Source of the DNA: Helianthus annuus
Lineage: Eukaryota; Streptophyta; Magnoliopsida; Asterales; Asteraceae
Direction: 5' to 3'
DNA: 64,000 nucleotides
Assembly: GCF_002127325.2 (NCBI RefSeq)
Contig: NC_035438.2
Location: 143,955,787 to 144,019,786, forward strand
The notes under the pieces were generated by a model, which did not search any database, was not told the DNA's origin, and saw only the letters and a program-made list of their open reading frames with translations. Shown here one piece after another: positions 15,854 to 27,669 of the stretch. The first letter of the stretch is position 1, and each line of letters opens with the position of its first letter. Position numbers and translations under genes: made by a program.

Positions 15854-18729
15854 TGTCACACCCCAACCGATGGCGGAATCATCGGGGCGTGGTACTGAGC
15901 GAAACAGATTGTCCAGAAGTTTCCATAACAACTATCTATATAATCCAGTTAAAGATACGTCCCATACCGTATCCCGAATAAACAAATACATTATTACAGA
16001 TAACATCCAAACAAGTAATTTCTGTTCCGACAACTCAGATTTAATTAAATACAAAACATAAATATTGTTCGAATGCTCCTAAAGACCCAGCCTGACAAGA
16101 TCTACAGACAACTATGCTCTAGTTGCTCTTTCCTGACAGACAACTATTTGTTGGGGGCCTCTAGAGCTTTATTCTAGCCTCGCTTTCCTCGCAAGCAAAC
16201 ATCTTAAACACCTGTCACATACGTTAAAATACAGTCAATACATAAATGTAAAGGTGAGCATACAATTTTGATACAACATATAGAGTTCGAGTAGTTTACG
16301 CATAACTAGCACGTACACAGAGGAAAACGAAGCATGTTAATTATCGACATGGATCTATCGATACCAATGACTGCAGGTTGACCGTCCGAGACGGTTCGCA
16401 ATACATGATTACCACCGTAATCCATGCAAGTAATTGTCCTTAGCAACCCCCGTGTGAACGGGTGCTGAGTCCAAACTATAGTACTACGTCGTTAAGGCAG
16501 GTTAGGCAGCATTCCACATGTGAACACAATCAACAAGCATTCATTTAGTCACGTAATACATGCACATTGGTTAGCGTTCAATTAGTTTGAGTAGTGTGAT
16601 CGTTTGTGTTTTAATATGAGTAACGTATGTAACACCCAAAAGTGCTAAAAGCAAAAAGGGATCGAGTATACTCACAGCGATTGATTGATGGATTGAAGGG
16701 AGCGCTTGAGAGTGGGGTTAGGCTGAACAATTCGGTAGCACAACGATGAAGAACACGTAGAATGGAAACAAATGTAAGTGGGTCGGACAGCCTGGTCGAT
16801 CGAACAGTTGGTTCGATCGAGCGAGTTGTTCGTTCGGCTAGACAATTTGTTCGGACAGTTCGTTCGATCGGTCGGTAGGCTCGATCGGCTGGACTGTTCG
16901 AATGGATTGTTTCTTCCTGATATGTGTTTGTGTGTGAGGATTTGAACTTTTGAAGTTTTCGTTGTAGTATTTGAGAACACTGAAGTGTTCTTACCTTTCA
17001 GGTCGATCGATCGAACGATCCGTTCGATCGGTCGGCATAACCGATCGGTTAGGAACTTCAGTGGTAGTCCTCATCAGGTTGTCACTCGATCGGGCAGCAT
17101 ATCCGATCAAACAGCCTGTTCGTTCTGATAGCATGTTCGATCGGGTGGCACCCCAATGCGTCGAACGAGTTGAAAATCGATTACGTGTTGAAGCATAATA
17201 TCTCATGATCCGAGGAGTAATGTTACCAAACAGCTCGTTCGATCGAACATCACCTCGTTCAATACCATACTTCATGAATTTGTAAAAGTGTGGGGTCACA
17301 TGCTAGTCGATCGGCTGGCCTGGTCGATCTGCTGACAAGTCCGATCGGTTGGGCTGTTCGTTCGAACAGCCTAACCATTCGGCCAGCATTCTGACCTGGT
17401 CGGCCTTTCGTCTAACACTTGGCTGTTTTGACATAATTTCGAGGTACTTTGACAACGTGTTGAACCATGGGCGTGGGTTCCTACTTGCTTCACTGGTTCG
17501 GACAGGAATCACCCAAATCCGGCCGGTGAACTGTTCGGATCGGTAGCTTAACGTTTAACCCGGAGTCGGTGAACCTCGTTGATAGAATTCGAATCTTGAA
17601 CTACGTCACTGTTAGATGATTAGTGAGTTGGTTCAAGCTCCGTTTCTATCGGTTTTAAGGCATTGAGTGTAAAAGAGTTGAAAGAAGGTTGGAATCCTTG
17701 CTTTCAATCCTTCATATCGCGGAAATGTTTAGATCTTCGGTAGATCTTAGCTTGTTTATGTGGAAATCGGTTAGATCCAAGCTATTCATGGTGGTTTGAG
17801 GCCAAAACATGGTGTTCTTGAAGAACACCATGATGACATCATCCTAGAATGCTTAGATCTTGATGATTTCATGGTTAGAAACCAAGATTTGAAAGATAGA
17901 AAGGTGTAGGAGCATGTTTTGATTAAGAAAGTACAAGATTTAGGTTGGAAACTTACCGAATTCAGAAGAAATCTGAGGAAAAAAGGAAGAGCACGAGCTG
18001 GTCGGTCAGAACTTTCCAAAAGTGGTAAAGAGTGACAATGACAACCCTATTTATAGGCTCCAAAAGAGGAAAGGGCTGGCCGATCGGCCAGGCTTCCCCA
18101 ATCGGACAGCCTGCTCGATCGGACAGTCCGTCCGATCGGCTGGGCTGTTCGATCGGCGGACAGCCTGATCGGTCAACAGCCTGGTTCGAGGGTTCGGGCG
18201 ACGGTTTGCGATATTTCGGTTTCGATCGAGTACGATAGAGTTTCCCATTCAAATTACTTTTAATCCCAACCACTATATCTAACATACAATCATCTATATT
18301 TTACCCCATCCTTACGTTACCGTTCGTCGTAGTTCGATTTCGATTGTATTTGATTTGAGTTTCGAGTTTCGATTGATTCGATTGAGTAACATACCAAACA
18401 TAAAATAAACACGCACAGGTAACACATAAGGCACACACACATAAGTAATATAACACCAAATTCGCATAGTTCGAGTCTCGAGTTCGATGGTGGTTAGATC
18501 GGTTTGATTGTGGATTAGTTAACATTATCGCATTGTTACTTCCTACTATTTACAGTCGTAAATCGATTCGCGTTGATAAAACATTCGATTGCTTCGATTC
18601 TTTCTGATTACAACACTTACTCCACATAATAAAAATAAAATTGAAAATAGACTATCTTCAGTCAAAGAAAGTCAAAGTTGACTTGGACTTTGACTTTGAC
18701 TTTGACATTCGAAAACACGGGGTGTTACA
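15854..18729 (-). mobile_element. Ty3/gypsy 5' LTR (element E), 2.9 kb
   Basis: On the minus strand it runs from TGTAACACCCCGTG (18729) to GGTTGGGGTGTGACA (15854), with TG...CA ends, and a primer-binding site follows at once. A TATAAATA box lies at 18055-18048 (minus). Arrays of a CGATCG-containing motif sit just upstream of the box (about 18074-18190) and downstream at 16787-17545. The LTR ends resemble those of element C, which suggests a related chromovirus. The matching 3' LTR is not in the window and no target duplication can be tested. Confidence 0.8.
16787..17545. repeat. Array of TTCGATCG-type motifs in LTR E
   Basis: Dozens of irregularly spaced copies of self-complementary words such as GTTCGATCGG, CGATCGATCG and CCGATCGG, often followed by ACAGCCTG or its reverse. 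A second block lies at 18074-18190 beside the TATA box. The irregular spacing differs from a satellite. Confidence 0.8.
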
Positions 18730-19880
18730 GTAATACCCTCACATGCAATGCATGTGGGGGCATTCAACCAAGAAAACTAACATCGTTTGTGTTAAAGGTT
18801 ATAGTTTGTAGCAAAACATGGACATAAAGGTTAGTTTTTGCCGATTTCATAGTGAAAAGTATGAAGTGTAGTTTGGGTATAACATAAAGGTTGATTTCTG
18901 CAATTTAGTCGTATATATATTATGTGTATGTGTATATATTGATTAGATTATTTTGTCGAATAATTGTTTTATATAATTTAAGTCCCCAAATAGGAGAACC
19001 CAATTTCCTAAAATTAATACATTATCCGTTCGTTAGGATTTCGTTTATTATATTTCAAGGTGATTATTATTATTATTGTTGTTGTTGTTGTTGTTGTTGT
19101 TTCTAGATTTTGTCTATTCCTTTTCGTGCGGTAATTCTCGTTGAAATGATTCTTCGCAACCTGTGAGTAATCTCTTCCATTTTCCCCCTTTATAATTTTA
19201 CCAATTTTGGGTTGTACCATGTTATACAAATTTTTGAACTATTTTACCTTTAACATGCCAAGTTCAAAGTGTTATTATATGGATGTCTTATGTGTTTCCT
19301 TCATTCTATATGCTATGTCTTGTCAGTCTATTGCATGTTATTGTGTCATGTGGATCCGCGGCTGACTAGGTTCCCCATGACCATGCATTGTAGCCTAGTA
19401 TCGCCAACAGTATTAGACTCGCTCTTCGCGGCTTGAGACTAATGCACACTATTGTCATGAGTCTATTATTTTATTTTGTTACATATTGTTAATTGGTTGT
19501 GTGCTCTCATTTGGTGTTTATGTGATTGTTGCCTATGTTAATATTATGAGATGATCTTCATACTTAACTTGAAGTGCATGTTAAAAATACTTTTCTAAAA
19601 ATAAATATAAAACTGTTTTCCATAAAATGAGGTAATTGCTCACCAACATATTTGTTGACCGAAAAATATATTTTTCTAACGTGGTGTAGGCAATCAAGGT
19701 TGATGATCAAGATGAGGACACGTAGCAAGGACCTTAGGAAATTAAATTGAAAACTTATGATAGGTTTTGTTTTTGAACAATGTATGAACAGTTTAGATTA
19801 TTATATGTGATGTGACAATTTAAATGATCATACTTTAAATATTGTAACAATGATTAGTTGTCAAGAGCTATGGGCAATCA
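18730..19880. other. Decayed repeat, LTR-like; no gene
   Basis: AT-rich with a (ATT)n/(GTT)n tract at about 19064-19102. The segment 19560-19760 (tgctcaccaacatatttgttgac, then gtaggcaatcaaggttgatg) is laid out like the R/U5 part of plant gypsy LTRs, but no terminus or partner was found. No supported frame. Confidence 0.3.
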
Positions 19881-19896
19881 TCATGCCCTGTACCCA

Positions 19897-20085
19897 TGCG
19901 CGGAGCTTTCAAGGGGTGGGAGGAGGCGGCCGACCCCCCGAACTTTTCGCTCAATAGTGGAGAGTATGTAGTTTTCGTATAGAAATATTGGGTATATACG
20001 TTTTCGACCCCACGATTTTATAGAAATTTTTAGGTCTGGTGACTTGCGCCCCGCAGTTGGAAATCTCAAGCTTCGTTACTGCCTG
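19897..20085. repeat. Dispersed repeat, copy 2
   Basis: Same family and orientation as 6085-6266, with the shared words ggcggccgaccccc, gtggagagtatgtagttt and ggaaatctcaagcttcg. Somewhat diverged. Confidence 0.6.
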
Positions 20086-20318
20086 TACCAATCCACTGCG
20101 GGTCAGGGTTTAACAACAAATATGCCCCTAGTTGTCATATGTTATGATCACCCGCCTATTTTTTAATCCACATAAATGATGCCGGAAATTGGTTCTTATT
20201 TGATTTTGACACTATATGCACAGAGTATCGTTCAATTGATAATCATCATTAAGTAAGGAATTGTGAGAAAGATATGTATATATTGTTGTTTTAACCGTAT
20301 AGATATGATGGCTATGTA

Positions 20319-20382
20319 GCCGTCTAACCACATCTCTCTCTCTCTACCCCCTATCTTAACATCATGTATAGGTGGTTCTTTA

Positions 20383-20446
<64 letters not shown>

Positions 20447-20553
20447 ATCTAACCACATCTCTCTCTCTACCCCCTATCTTAACATTATGTATAGGTGGTT
20501 CTTTACTTAAATATAATTCTCTCTCTCTCCCTCTCTCTATATATATATATATA
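20319..20553. repeat. Duplicated block around (TA)n and (CT)n microsatellites
   Basis: Two near-identical copies of about 65-70 bases (20319-20380 and 20444-20512; both contain taaccacatctctctctct and gtataggtggttctttactt) flank a (TA)n run of about 60 bases. A (CT)n(AT)n tract follows. The pattern fits slippage or unequal exchange over the microsatellite. Confidence 0.75.
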
Positions 20554-20724
20554 TATAGAAAAAGTATATCGTACATTACGGCTTAACGCACTTCACATAC
20601 GACAACTTGCGTGATTTGTTCTATAACGTGCGTGATTAATGTTTTCAATATGCGTGATTATTGTGTTTCAACATGCGTGATTTTGGATTTTTGAGTTATA
20701 ACGTGTGTAATTACATGTCGTACG

Positions 20725-21118
20725 TGTTAGGACCGGTTTTCGACTCCGAAACGATTGCGTATGACACGTTCGACGTGCGGAATCCGTGAACGTGCGTGAC
20801 CGAACACACGAGAAAGTACTAAATCTGTGATTCTATTCAAAGATATGAAATCGTACAATCACGTGAATCACCTTTTGCACTTTCTCTCTCTAGACTCTCT
20901 CTCTAGATCCAAATCTCTCCAAGTTGTAGAAGTTGCAAAAGTTCTAAACACTAACACTAAGTGTCCTATTTATAAGCCAAGGGGATAAGGAAGGTTTCCT
21001 TATTTACAAAAATGCCACCTTGCCTTTTCTATTAAAATATTACAATATAAGCCTAGATTTCTTCAGTTTCAGCTACGGTTTTAGATTGACGTAGGCGATA
21101 GACATTACTGCACCAACA
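20725..21118 (-). repeat. 3' LTR of element A
   Basis: Starts TGTTGGTGCAGTAATG and ends CCGGTCCTAACA on the minus strand. It contains a TATAAATA box at 20974-20967 and CT-rich tracts. Preceded (minus) by the purine tract CCAAGGGGGAGTC. Confidence 0.93.
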
Positions 21119-21171
21119 GACTCCCCCTTGGATATTGCCGCAGTCAATCCGTAGTCAAACTCGTAGCGACT

Positions 21172-21220
<49 letters not shown>

Positions 21221-21475
21221 CTTCTTGAAACTTTAACACGTCTTCAGCAACATAGACTCCCTCTTTCTTGAACAGAATCCCCGTGGATCTGTCTTCAGCT
21301 TCATCTCCCCCTTTCAGTAGACTCTTTCTTCAGGCTCCCCCTTTTGTCAAGCTTCCGTGCTTTTGGGATCGACACCTGGCTTTCCGGATACAAGCTCCTT
21401 TAGGGTAGTTATCTGGCTCTTTGAATGCACACTCCCCCTTGCGTTGAGCTCGTCTTCAGACTCCCCCTTAGACTC
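21119..21475 (-). promoter_or_regulatory. Multiple polypurine tracts of element A
   Basis: On the minus strand the purine word AAGGGGGAG recurs at about 21122-21130, 21304-21313, 21332-21341, 21429-21439 and 21459-21469, the first abutting the LTR. A run of (CT)n at 21178-21214 lies among them. Several purine tracts near the 3' LTR are a described Sirevirus trait. Confidence 0.75.
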
Positions 21476-23400
21476 GGCTATCGGGATCGTAGTCTGGAAA
21501 CTGCAACTCTCAAACGTTTATTAGTAAAAAAATTTTGAACATCCAGGATTGATTACCTGGCACTCTCAGCTTATGCTAAAATATTTTGAAAGTGAAAGCA
21601 TTTTCGATAGTCCAGGAATCGTGACCTGGCTCTTTTAAATTTTCTAAATCAGGATCCTGGTTCTATAATAATATGAATATATTCAGGATTAACTTGATTT
21701 TCTCTCTCTATCAACAATCTTCATGGATTTGGCAGTTTCAGCAAACAGGATCGGAAACTGGCTCTATTGAACTGATTTTAACAATTTAAGCATCCAAATC
21801 CTTCACGATTAATCATCCAAGTCCAAATTAATGACCTTGGAGATATCACCAACTGTTTTTTATTTTTGATTTTAAAGATTTCAAGTTTCAAATTAATGAA
21901 CTTGTTTATTTTCAGAAACACAATCAGCATACTTTTGAAACTCAGCTTTCAGACATCGATTGTCGAAAATAAAGTGAAATCAAAATCTTTTTGGAATTTT
22001 CTGAAACATAAAGCAGTAAAGAAATATATACAAACATATTTACAGACAATTATTTTTGTTTGAGTTTGTGTCAGAGGATCATATCAGTTTATAACAAATC
22101 ACTAGCACCGTTGAGCTTTAAACACTTTGAGTTCTAAACGATTCACTTAGATTGTCAGTATACTGATCCACTTAAATTTTCACACAAAGTTCAACTATTT
22201 CGAGATACGGATTAGTGTTTTAAGGACTTAACTTATTCGCGTGTCCCACCTCAGAATATACTCCCGTATCCAGACTCCTATATTCAGTCTTACAGGTGAA
22301 TGTACACTAATGATATCTGTAAACGGGTAAATGCGAGGCCATGAGAGCTCAGGTTAGAACTTCCGTTCAGACAAAGAGATGATGGCTTGACTTTAGGTGT
22401 GTCCCGTTTGGGGATCTTTTCTTCAACAGCACATGATTAGCATTTTTCAATGTTCCATCATTTTTTATGTTGAGGGTGGGCTTTATGATTAAAGCAGTGC
22501 AGAGCATTATACGAGGACTAGGATATTGCTTCCGCAAAATCAGAAGTCCCGGTATAATACCCCAGATATCATCACGTACAAAGACCTAGTATGTCAGAAA
22601 TAGAAAGCCCTTCAAACAAGATTTCGGGGGTTACCCATATATCCGAGAGATGTTCCCCACGAGATAAGTAAGTATTTGATATTTAGGTTTATATCTCGAA
22701 AACAATCTACTAAGCGTGTAAAAACCTACTGGCATATCATCAGTGAGACCGTTTATCACATTAAACATTCCATTTCTTTAGCGTACTGTGATTGTCTACT
22801 GATGTACTATTATTTCCCTTTTTTACACAAAAACTCAATTTTTGAATTTTATCATGTTTTTGGCTTTTTCAAATTTTCTAATGTTTTTGGATTTTCTCAA
22901 ATTTTCTTACTCCCCCTAAATACAAAACCATTTAAAGAAAATTTGACAAACCGATACTGATAGCTTTGTCTCGCCATCCATTTTCTGCATCTCATGCTTT
23001 GTTTTGCAGAAAATATAATGTACCCCCATGATTTTCAACACATTGATCTTTTACAGTTTGAAAATCGTTTTTCAATCTTGTGAAATTAATCATGTTTGTT
23101 CAGCCGTGAGGGTTTCGGCGTATTCAATCAACATATTTTTGGATTTTGAATTTTTTACAAAATTTAAAAACAAACACATTTTTGATTTTTTTTTCAAATT
23201 TTTGACAAACTAAAAACATATTTTTGGTTTTTAAATTTTCAATTTTTTTAGGGTTTTGAAATATGGTTTATTTATGTACAGAAATGAACAAACTCCCTGA
23301 TTTCAGACACAGGGACCAGTAGCCTCTTCCTCTCGTGCCAGGCTGCTCTTATCTCCATCTTGGTAAACATCTGTTTTCTTGAGCACCTGCACATTCACAC
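21476..23400 (-). other. 3' non-coding region of element A
   Basis: No open frame of note. Several stretches match the 3' region of element B (for example the ccccagatatcatcacgtac segment near 22560 and the B segment near 61010). A purine word TTTAGGGGGAG lies at about 22910 (minus), where pol would have ended; pol itself is deleted between here and 23800. Confidence 0.65.
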
Positions 23401-23798
23401 TTACTCAATTACTTGGACAGGTTAGCCCAGGTCTGTTTGACCTTAGGCATTTCAACACAATACGTTTCATTCAACTTCGGAAAATTTTTATCATTCTTCA
23501 CAAATGAAGTTTCATTCTGATTATCACTCATAGAAAACGTTTGTTTCTTTTCCACCCAAGTTTGTCCTTTGTTTTGAAGCACTTCTCTTGTAAAAATGTG
23601 ATTCATTTTGAACATTTTGATTTTGAACAACAACTTTTGGTTTCCAAAACTGGTTTGGTTTTGTTGCATCAACAGTTGTTTTCCAACTTTGTATTGTTCT
23701 TAATTTGGGTGTTACCGATTTCCATGTTTGTTGTGAGTCAGCCTTTGACATTTTCGGCTTCTAAGTTTGCTTTGAATCAAACTTGGTTGACTTCTGAT

Positions 23799-24613
23799 TC
23801 ACAACATCAGACTTCTTTTTCGTTTCAACACCAACAGGTTTAAGATTTGGATAATTTCGACTGAGATGTCCAATTTGATCACACTTAAAACATGTTCTCT
23901 TGGACACATCTTTAACATGTTGTTGCTGCTTTTTCTTTTGAGCATAGAACTCTTCATTAGACTGTCGTCTAAATTAGAGTTCTTTCTCTTCTTCAGAACT
24001 TGTTCCGTGAACAAAGTTCATCTTTTCCTGATAATTTGGTGTTACATTTCTTTTCCAATTCTGTTTCTTTTTATAACCCAACCCAACCTTCATGTTTTTC
24101 TTTTTGTAACCAGGTTTGTTATAAAAAGTTTTCTGACCTTTTCCAGCAAATTTTGAAATTTCAAACTTTTGAATCTCTACCAGTTTGAAAACTTTGTTGA
24201 TTTTATCTGAAATCACATTTTGAATTGGGAATTCATTATCTGAAAATAGTTTGTCTGATCCAATCATGGTATACCAATCCTTTTGAATCATCATTCACAA
24301 CTTTTTCAGTAGTTTGTCTGATCCAATCATGGTATACCAATCCTTTTGAATCATCATTCACAACTTTTTCAGATTTTGAGTGTTTAAGATAATTATCATG
24401 AAAACTTCCCTTATTTTCATTTTGTGATTCAGACTTATCTGTTTTGGTAGACTCCTCAGCTAGAACACTTTCAACAACCTTACCAACCACCTCTGAATCA
24501 CTGATGTCATCAGATTTGGTGTAAGTCACATCGATGTTGTCGGGTAACTGGTCAACCATGTTTATTGCTTTTTCCACCTTCTCGCCATCATAGAATGTAT
24601 AATTATTCTCCAA
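23799..24613 (-). pseudogene. Element A gag, C-terminal part with damaged CCHC knuckle
   Basis: Gag packages the element's RNA. 24613-24236 encodes an acidic, hydrophilic stretch that aligns by eye with the post-coiled-coil region of element B. Frames are broken beyond 24236. The zinc knuckle at 23892-23851 reads CFKCDQIGHLSRNY: the last Cys of CX2CX4HX4C is Tyr, so zinc binding should fail. A 63-bp tandem duplication (24248-24310 and 24311-24373) repeats 21 residues in frame (KVVNDDSKGLVYHDWIRQ). No protease follows. Confidence 0.75.
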
Positions 24614-24843
24614 CGGTGGTGGAACCTGTGGTATTCAGACCCAATTCCCTTTTTGTTCTTTTCTGACTCTTTCCCATCGGGTGTGATGTTGAAAATACGT
24701 TCCAGAATGTATGAAGACGCATGGTAACTTTGCAATTTATTGACAAACTTTTCTTTATCTGCCAATACTTGTTTAAGCTTAGCGACATCATCAATATATT
24801 GATTTAAAACCTTTTTTTTCCTTCAAATCTGGCTTCAAGAAAT

Positions 24844-25359
24844 TTAGTGTTTTTCTAAAAAGCACAATCTATCATCTAAACTTTTGACTTTACTTTTCAA
24901 AGTTTCATAAGCTTCTTTTACAGTATGATAAGACAATTTCATTCCATCATATTCCTTTTGCAACTCTTGAATTGTTTTATCTTTTGGAACACATTCGTTG
25001 CAAACAGCTGAACACTTTTCTTTCAATATTTTGTTTTCTTTTTCAAGATCTTCACATCTTTGTTTCAGCTTTTCGTTTTCTTGTTTCAAAAACTTTTCAT
25101 TTTCAATCATTTCAAGACTTTTATTTTTGAAAATCTTTTCTATTTTTGTGAATTCAATGTCTCTGATTTTAAACTTTTCATCCTTTTCAGTAAAAGCACT
25201 GCACGTTTCCATGCATTTCCTGCACTGTTGTTCAGCTTTATTCTCAGATTTATTTTCATTTTCATCAATTTTATTGGTGTTAGATGACTTAATAGATTCA
25301 GTTTGAATTTTTTCTATTGTCACACCTTCTTCTGACGTCTGCTTCAACTCATTCACCAA
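24844..25359 (-). pseudogene. Element A gag, coiled-coil part
   Basis: A 171-residue frame rich in Lys, Glu and Asn with heptad-like spacing over about residues 65-165. Four Cys (CRKCMETC, then CSAVCNEC) flank the helix region. Element B has an equivalent block. It is separated from both neighbouring gag pieces by stops and frameshifts. In related elements such a block is part of one long gag, so this is a broken piece and not a separate gene. Confidence 0.75.
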
Positions 25360-25449
25360 CTTATTGCTTTCCTCAACAATTTCCTCTATAGTTTTCTTCT
25401 TCTTCTATAAACTCGCATAGATCACCTTCTTTATTCCTTCTTCAACCTT

Positions 25450-25709
25450 TTGTTTGTACCTTGGAATCTCCTCAAGGCCTTTGCACCAAACACTTACAGT
25501 AGGTATAGCAGCAACTAATGCTTCAAAGTCAACCTTCTTAGGATCAACCGTCGGGTTCCTTGAGGATCAACAAAACATTCCTTTTCTTTGCTCCACCTGC
25601 CTGCTAGTGTTGCTTCTTTGTAAGCATCATACACATCATCCAGTCTAAGACGAGCATGCCTTTCTTCTCGACTTTGTTTTATCTCAGTAACCATTGTTTT
25701 GTTTATCAC
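25450..25709 (-). pseudogene. Element A gag, start fragment
   Basis: It begins MVTEIKQSREERHARLRL at 25709 and leads into a stretch with GRWSKEKECFVDPQG, which corresponds to the part of gag after the first zinc knuckle in element B. The usual N-terminal gag domain and first knuckle are missing, so the frame starts late or was rejoined after a deletion. It is soon broken by a frameshift. Confidence 0.6.
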
Positions 25710-25739
25710 TTCGAATTACACCTGAATCACGTACAAACA

Positions 25740-26770
25740 CGATCAGTTTAAAAATTATCAAACACCTGAATCGGACGAGTATCCGATCGAGTGAGTCAAC
25801 AAAAGTCAACAGTGACAATAATCGGGTGACAACGCTGTCAGATCGGTTGGAGATGCTGTTCGATCGGATGAGAATGTTGTTCGTACGAGCCGTTGTCCGT
25901 TCGAGCTGTTGTTCGATCGAGTGCACTACACGACAAAACTGTTATGTTGTCCGATCAGGTGGGTCAACCTAAGTCAACTTGCTGTCCGATCGGGTAGCAC
26001 TCAAAATATGGCACTACACGACAAAAATGCTTGGTCGATCGGTTAGCCTATTTTGAATAGGGTGGGTTGTCCGATTGGCTAGCGTGTTGACTTCTTTGAC
26101 CTTCAATGCAAAATCACATGTAAACCGACAAAACTAATGCAATTGCAGAATTAATGGCCGACAAAGTGTATTAACATAAATCTTGATTGGACGTGTAAAA
26201 TGAATTCAGTATGTCACTTGGGCTGATATATTCACGTGATGACTTTTCAATGCAAATTCAAATGATGGGACCTCACAATCTTAGTGGACGACTACAATGC
26301 ATGGGTCGACAATCCTGACAATACAACTTATCACTTCATTCTATTGTGCTGCAACATATACAAACAATTAATGGACTGATGATATTGCACATGCACAATC
26401 AATTACTTCATCACATGCAAACTATAGTGGACTGACACTTCTAAAATGCTATAGGACCACACTTGATCGGATATGTCAAAGTATGAAAGTGAACTTTGGT
26501 TCGGACTGCTGTTCGATCGGATAGGCAGTCAACAAGTCAACTCCTTTTTAAAGAGTATAAAGTGTGGTGCAGTGGATCAGACAGGCGTCCGATTGGTTAG
26601 GTCAACAAAGTCAAAATCTTTATTGAATTTAAAGTGTGATGCTATGGATCGGACAGGTGTCCGATCAGTTGGGTCAACAAAGTCAACAACTTTAATGAAT
26701 TGCTGTTATGTGCTTTGGATCGGACAGTTAGCCGTTCGGTCAGCTGTCCGATCGGATAACATTCAATTGA
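25740..26770 (-). repeat. Array of CGATCGGACAG-type motifs in leader of element A
   Basis: Clustered irregular copies of ttcgatcggat, gtccgatcggt and similar, in blocks at about 25770-26080 and 26500-26765, separated by AT-rich sequence. The word type is like that in LTR E (15854-18729), though the two elements belong to different superfamilies. No protein frame is supported here. Confidence 0.75.
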
Positions 26771-27069
26771 ACATCAACAGCAACAGTTATCATTTTGCAA
26801 AACTTTTCGAACCAAAAATATTTAATTTCTCCCAAACGGCTAGGAATTAAGATTTGAAAATTTGTAGGCTTTTAGATCAATGGTTTTCGCATAACATATC
26901 CAAAAATCAGCAAATTTTAACCGTAAAAAGTCGTTTAATTTGACGATTTTCAGATAAAAACGTGAATAGATGAAAAGATGAAGAAATTTTGACAAATCTG
27001 TATGAATTTGACTCTGAATCTGCTGAATTCGTGTGCGAAAATGTGTATTTGATCAGTGCAATCGAGCTC

Positions 27070-27085
27070 CTGCTCTGATACCACT
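27070..27085 (-). promoter_or_regulatory. Primer-binding site of element A
   Basis: Minus strand AGTGGTATCAGAGC starts one or two bases after the 5' LTR. It matches the initiator-Met tRNA site and proves minus orientation. Confidence 0.85.
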
Positions 27086-27479
27086 TGTTAGGACCGGTTT
27101 TCGACTCCGAAACGATTGCGTATGACATGTTCGACGTGCGGAATCTGTGAACGTGCATGACCGAACACACGAGAACGTACTAAATCTGTGATTCTATTCA
27201 AAGATATGAAATCGTACAATCACGTGAATCACCTTTTGCACTTTCTCTCTCTAGACTCTCTCTCTAGATCCAAAGCTCTCCAAGTTGTAGAAGTTGCAAA
27301 AGTTCTAAAGACTAACACTAAGTGTCCTATTTATAGGCCAAGGGGATAAGGAAGGTTTCCTTATTTACAGAAATGCCACCTTGCCTTTTCTATTAAAATA
27401 TTACAATATAAGCCTAGATTTCTTCAGTTTCAGCTACGGTTTTAGATTGACGTAGGCGATAGACATTACTGCACCAACA
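27086..27479 (-). repeat. 5' LTR of element A
   Basis: 394 bases, same ends as the copy at 20725-21118. TATAAATA lies at 27335-27328 on the minus strand. Confidence 0.93.
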
Positions 27480-27552
27480 GTACGTGATGTACGTTAAGCC
27501 GTAATGTACGTTAACCTTCCTCTATATATATCATCATCATACTCAGTAAATC

Positions 27553-27665
27553 CTAAAAATAGCAAAGCCAAGGCAAGGTCTGAGGAGGGTAGATGTAGAC
27601 AGCCTTACCTCTACCCCATAGGAATAGAGAGGCTACTTCCAGTGATACCCCCAACTCGATTGTAG
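27553..27665. repeat. Possible SINE-like short repeat
   Basis: The words ggcaaggtctgaggagggta, acagccttacctctacccc and agagaggctacttcc are familiar from a widespread plant short interspersed repeat. Neither end is clear. Identification is from memory. Confidence 0.35.
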
Positions 27666-27669
27666 TTTT

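Larger units (their letters stand above)
20725..27479 (-). mobile_element. Element A: non-autonomous Sirevirus-like Ty1/copia element
   Basis: Two 394-base LTRs (27479-27086 as 5', 21118-20725 as 3'), TG...CA ends and a perfect target duplication GTACG (20720-20724 and 27480-27484). Primer-binding and purine tracts are present in the minus orientation. By eye the LTRs differ at about 8 positions (about 2%). Inside are a long leader, a partial gag (coiled coil and a damaged zinc knuckle) and a long 3' non-coding part. Protease, integrase, RT and RNase H are all missing. Its 3' part is of the same type as that of element B. Confidence 0.92.
20554..27526. mobile_element. MITE split by element A
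   Basis: Left of element A lies TATAGAAAAAGTATATCG followed by TACATTACGGCTTAACG. Right of it the reverse complement reads TATAGAGGAAGGTTAACG followed by TACATTACGGCTTAACG. So the two flanks are ends of one small inverted-repeat element sitting in a (TA)n tract, with element A inserted inside. The remaining left half holds repeats of gcgtgatt. Confidence 0.75.

Noticed and set aside
25998..26760. Possible bacterial-type CGATCG methylation cluster
   Set aside because: The host is a plant and the words are part of a retrotransposon leader array.
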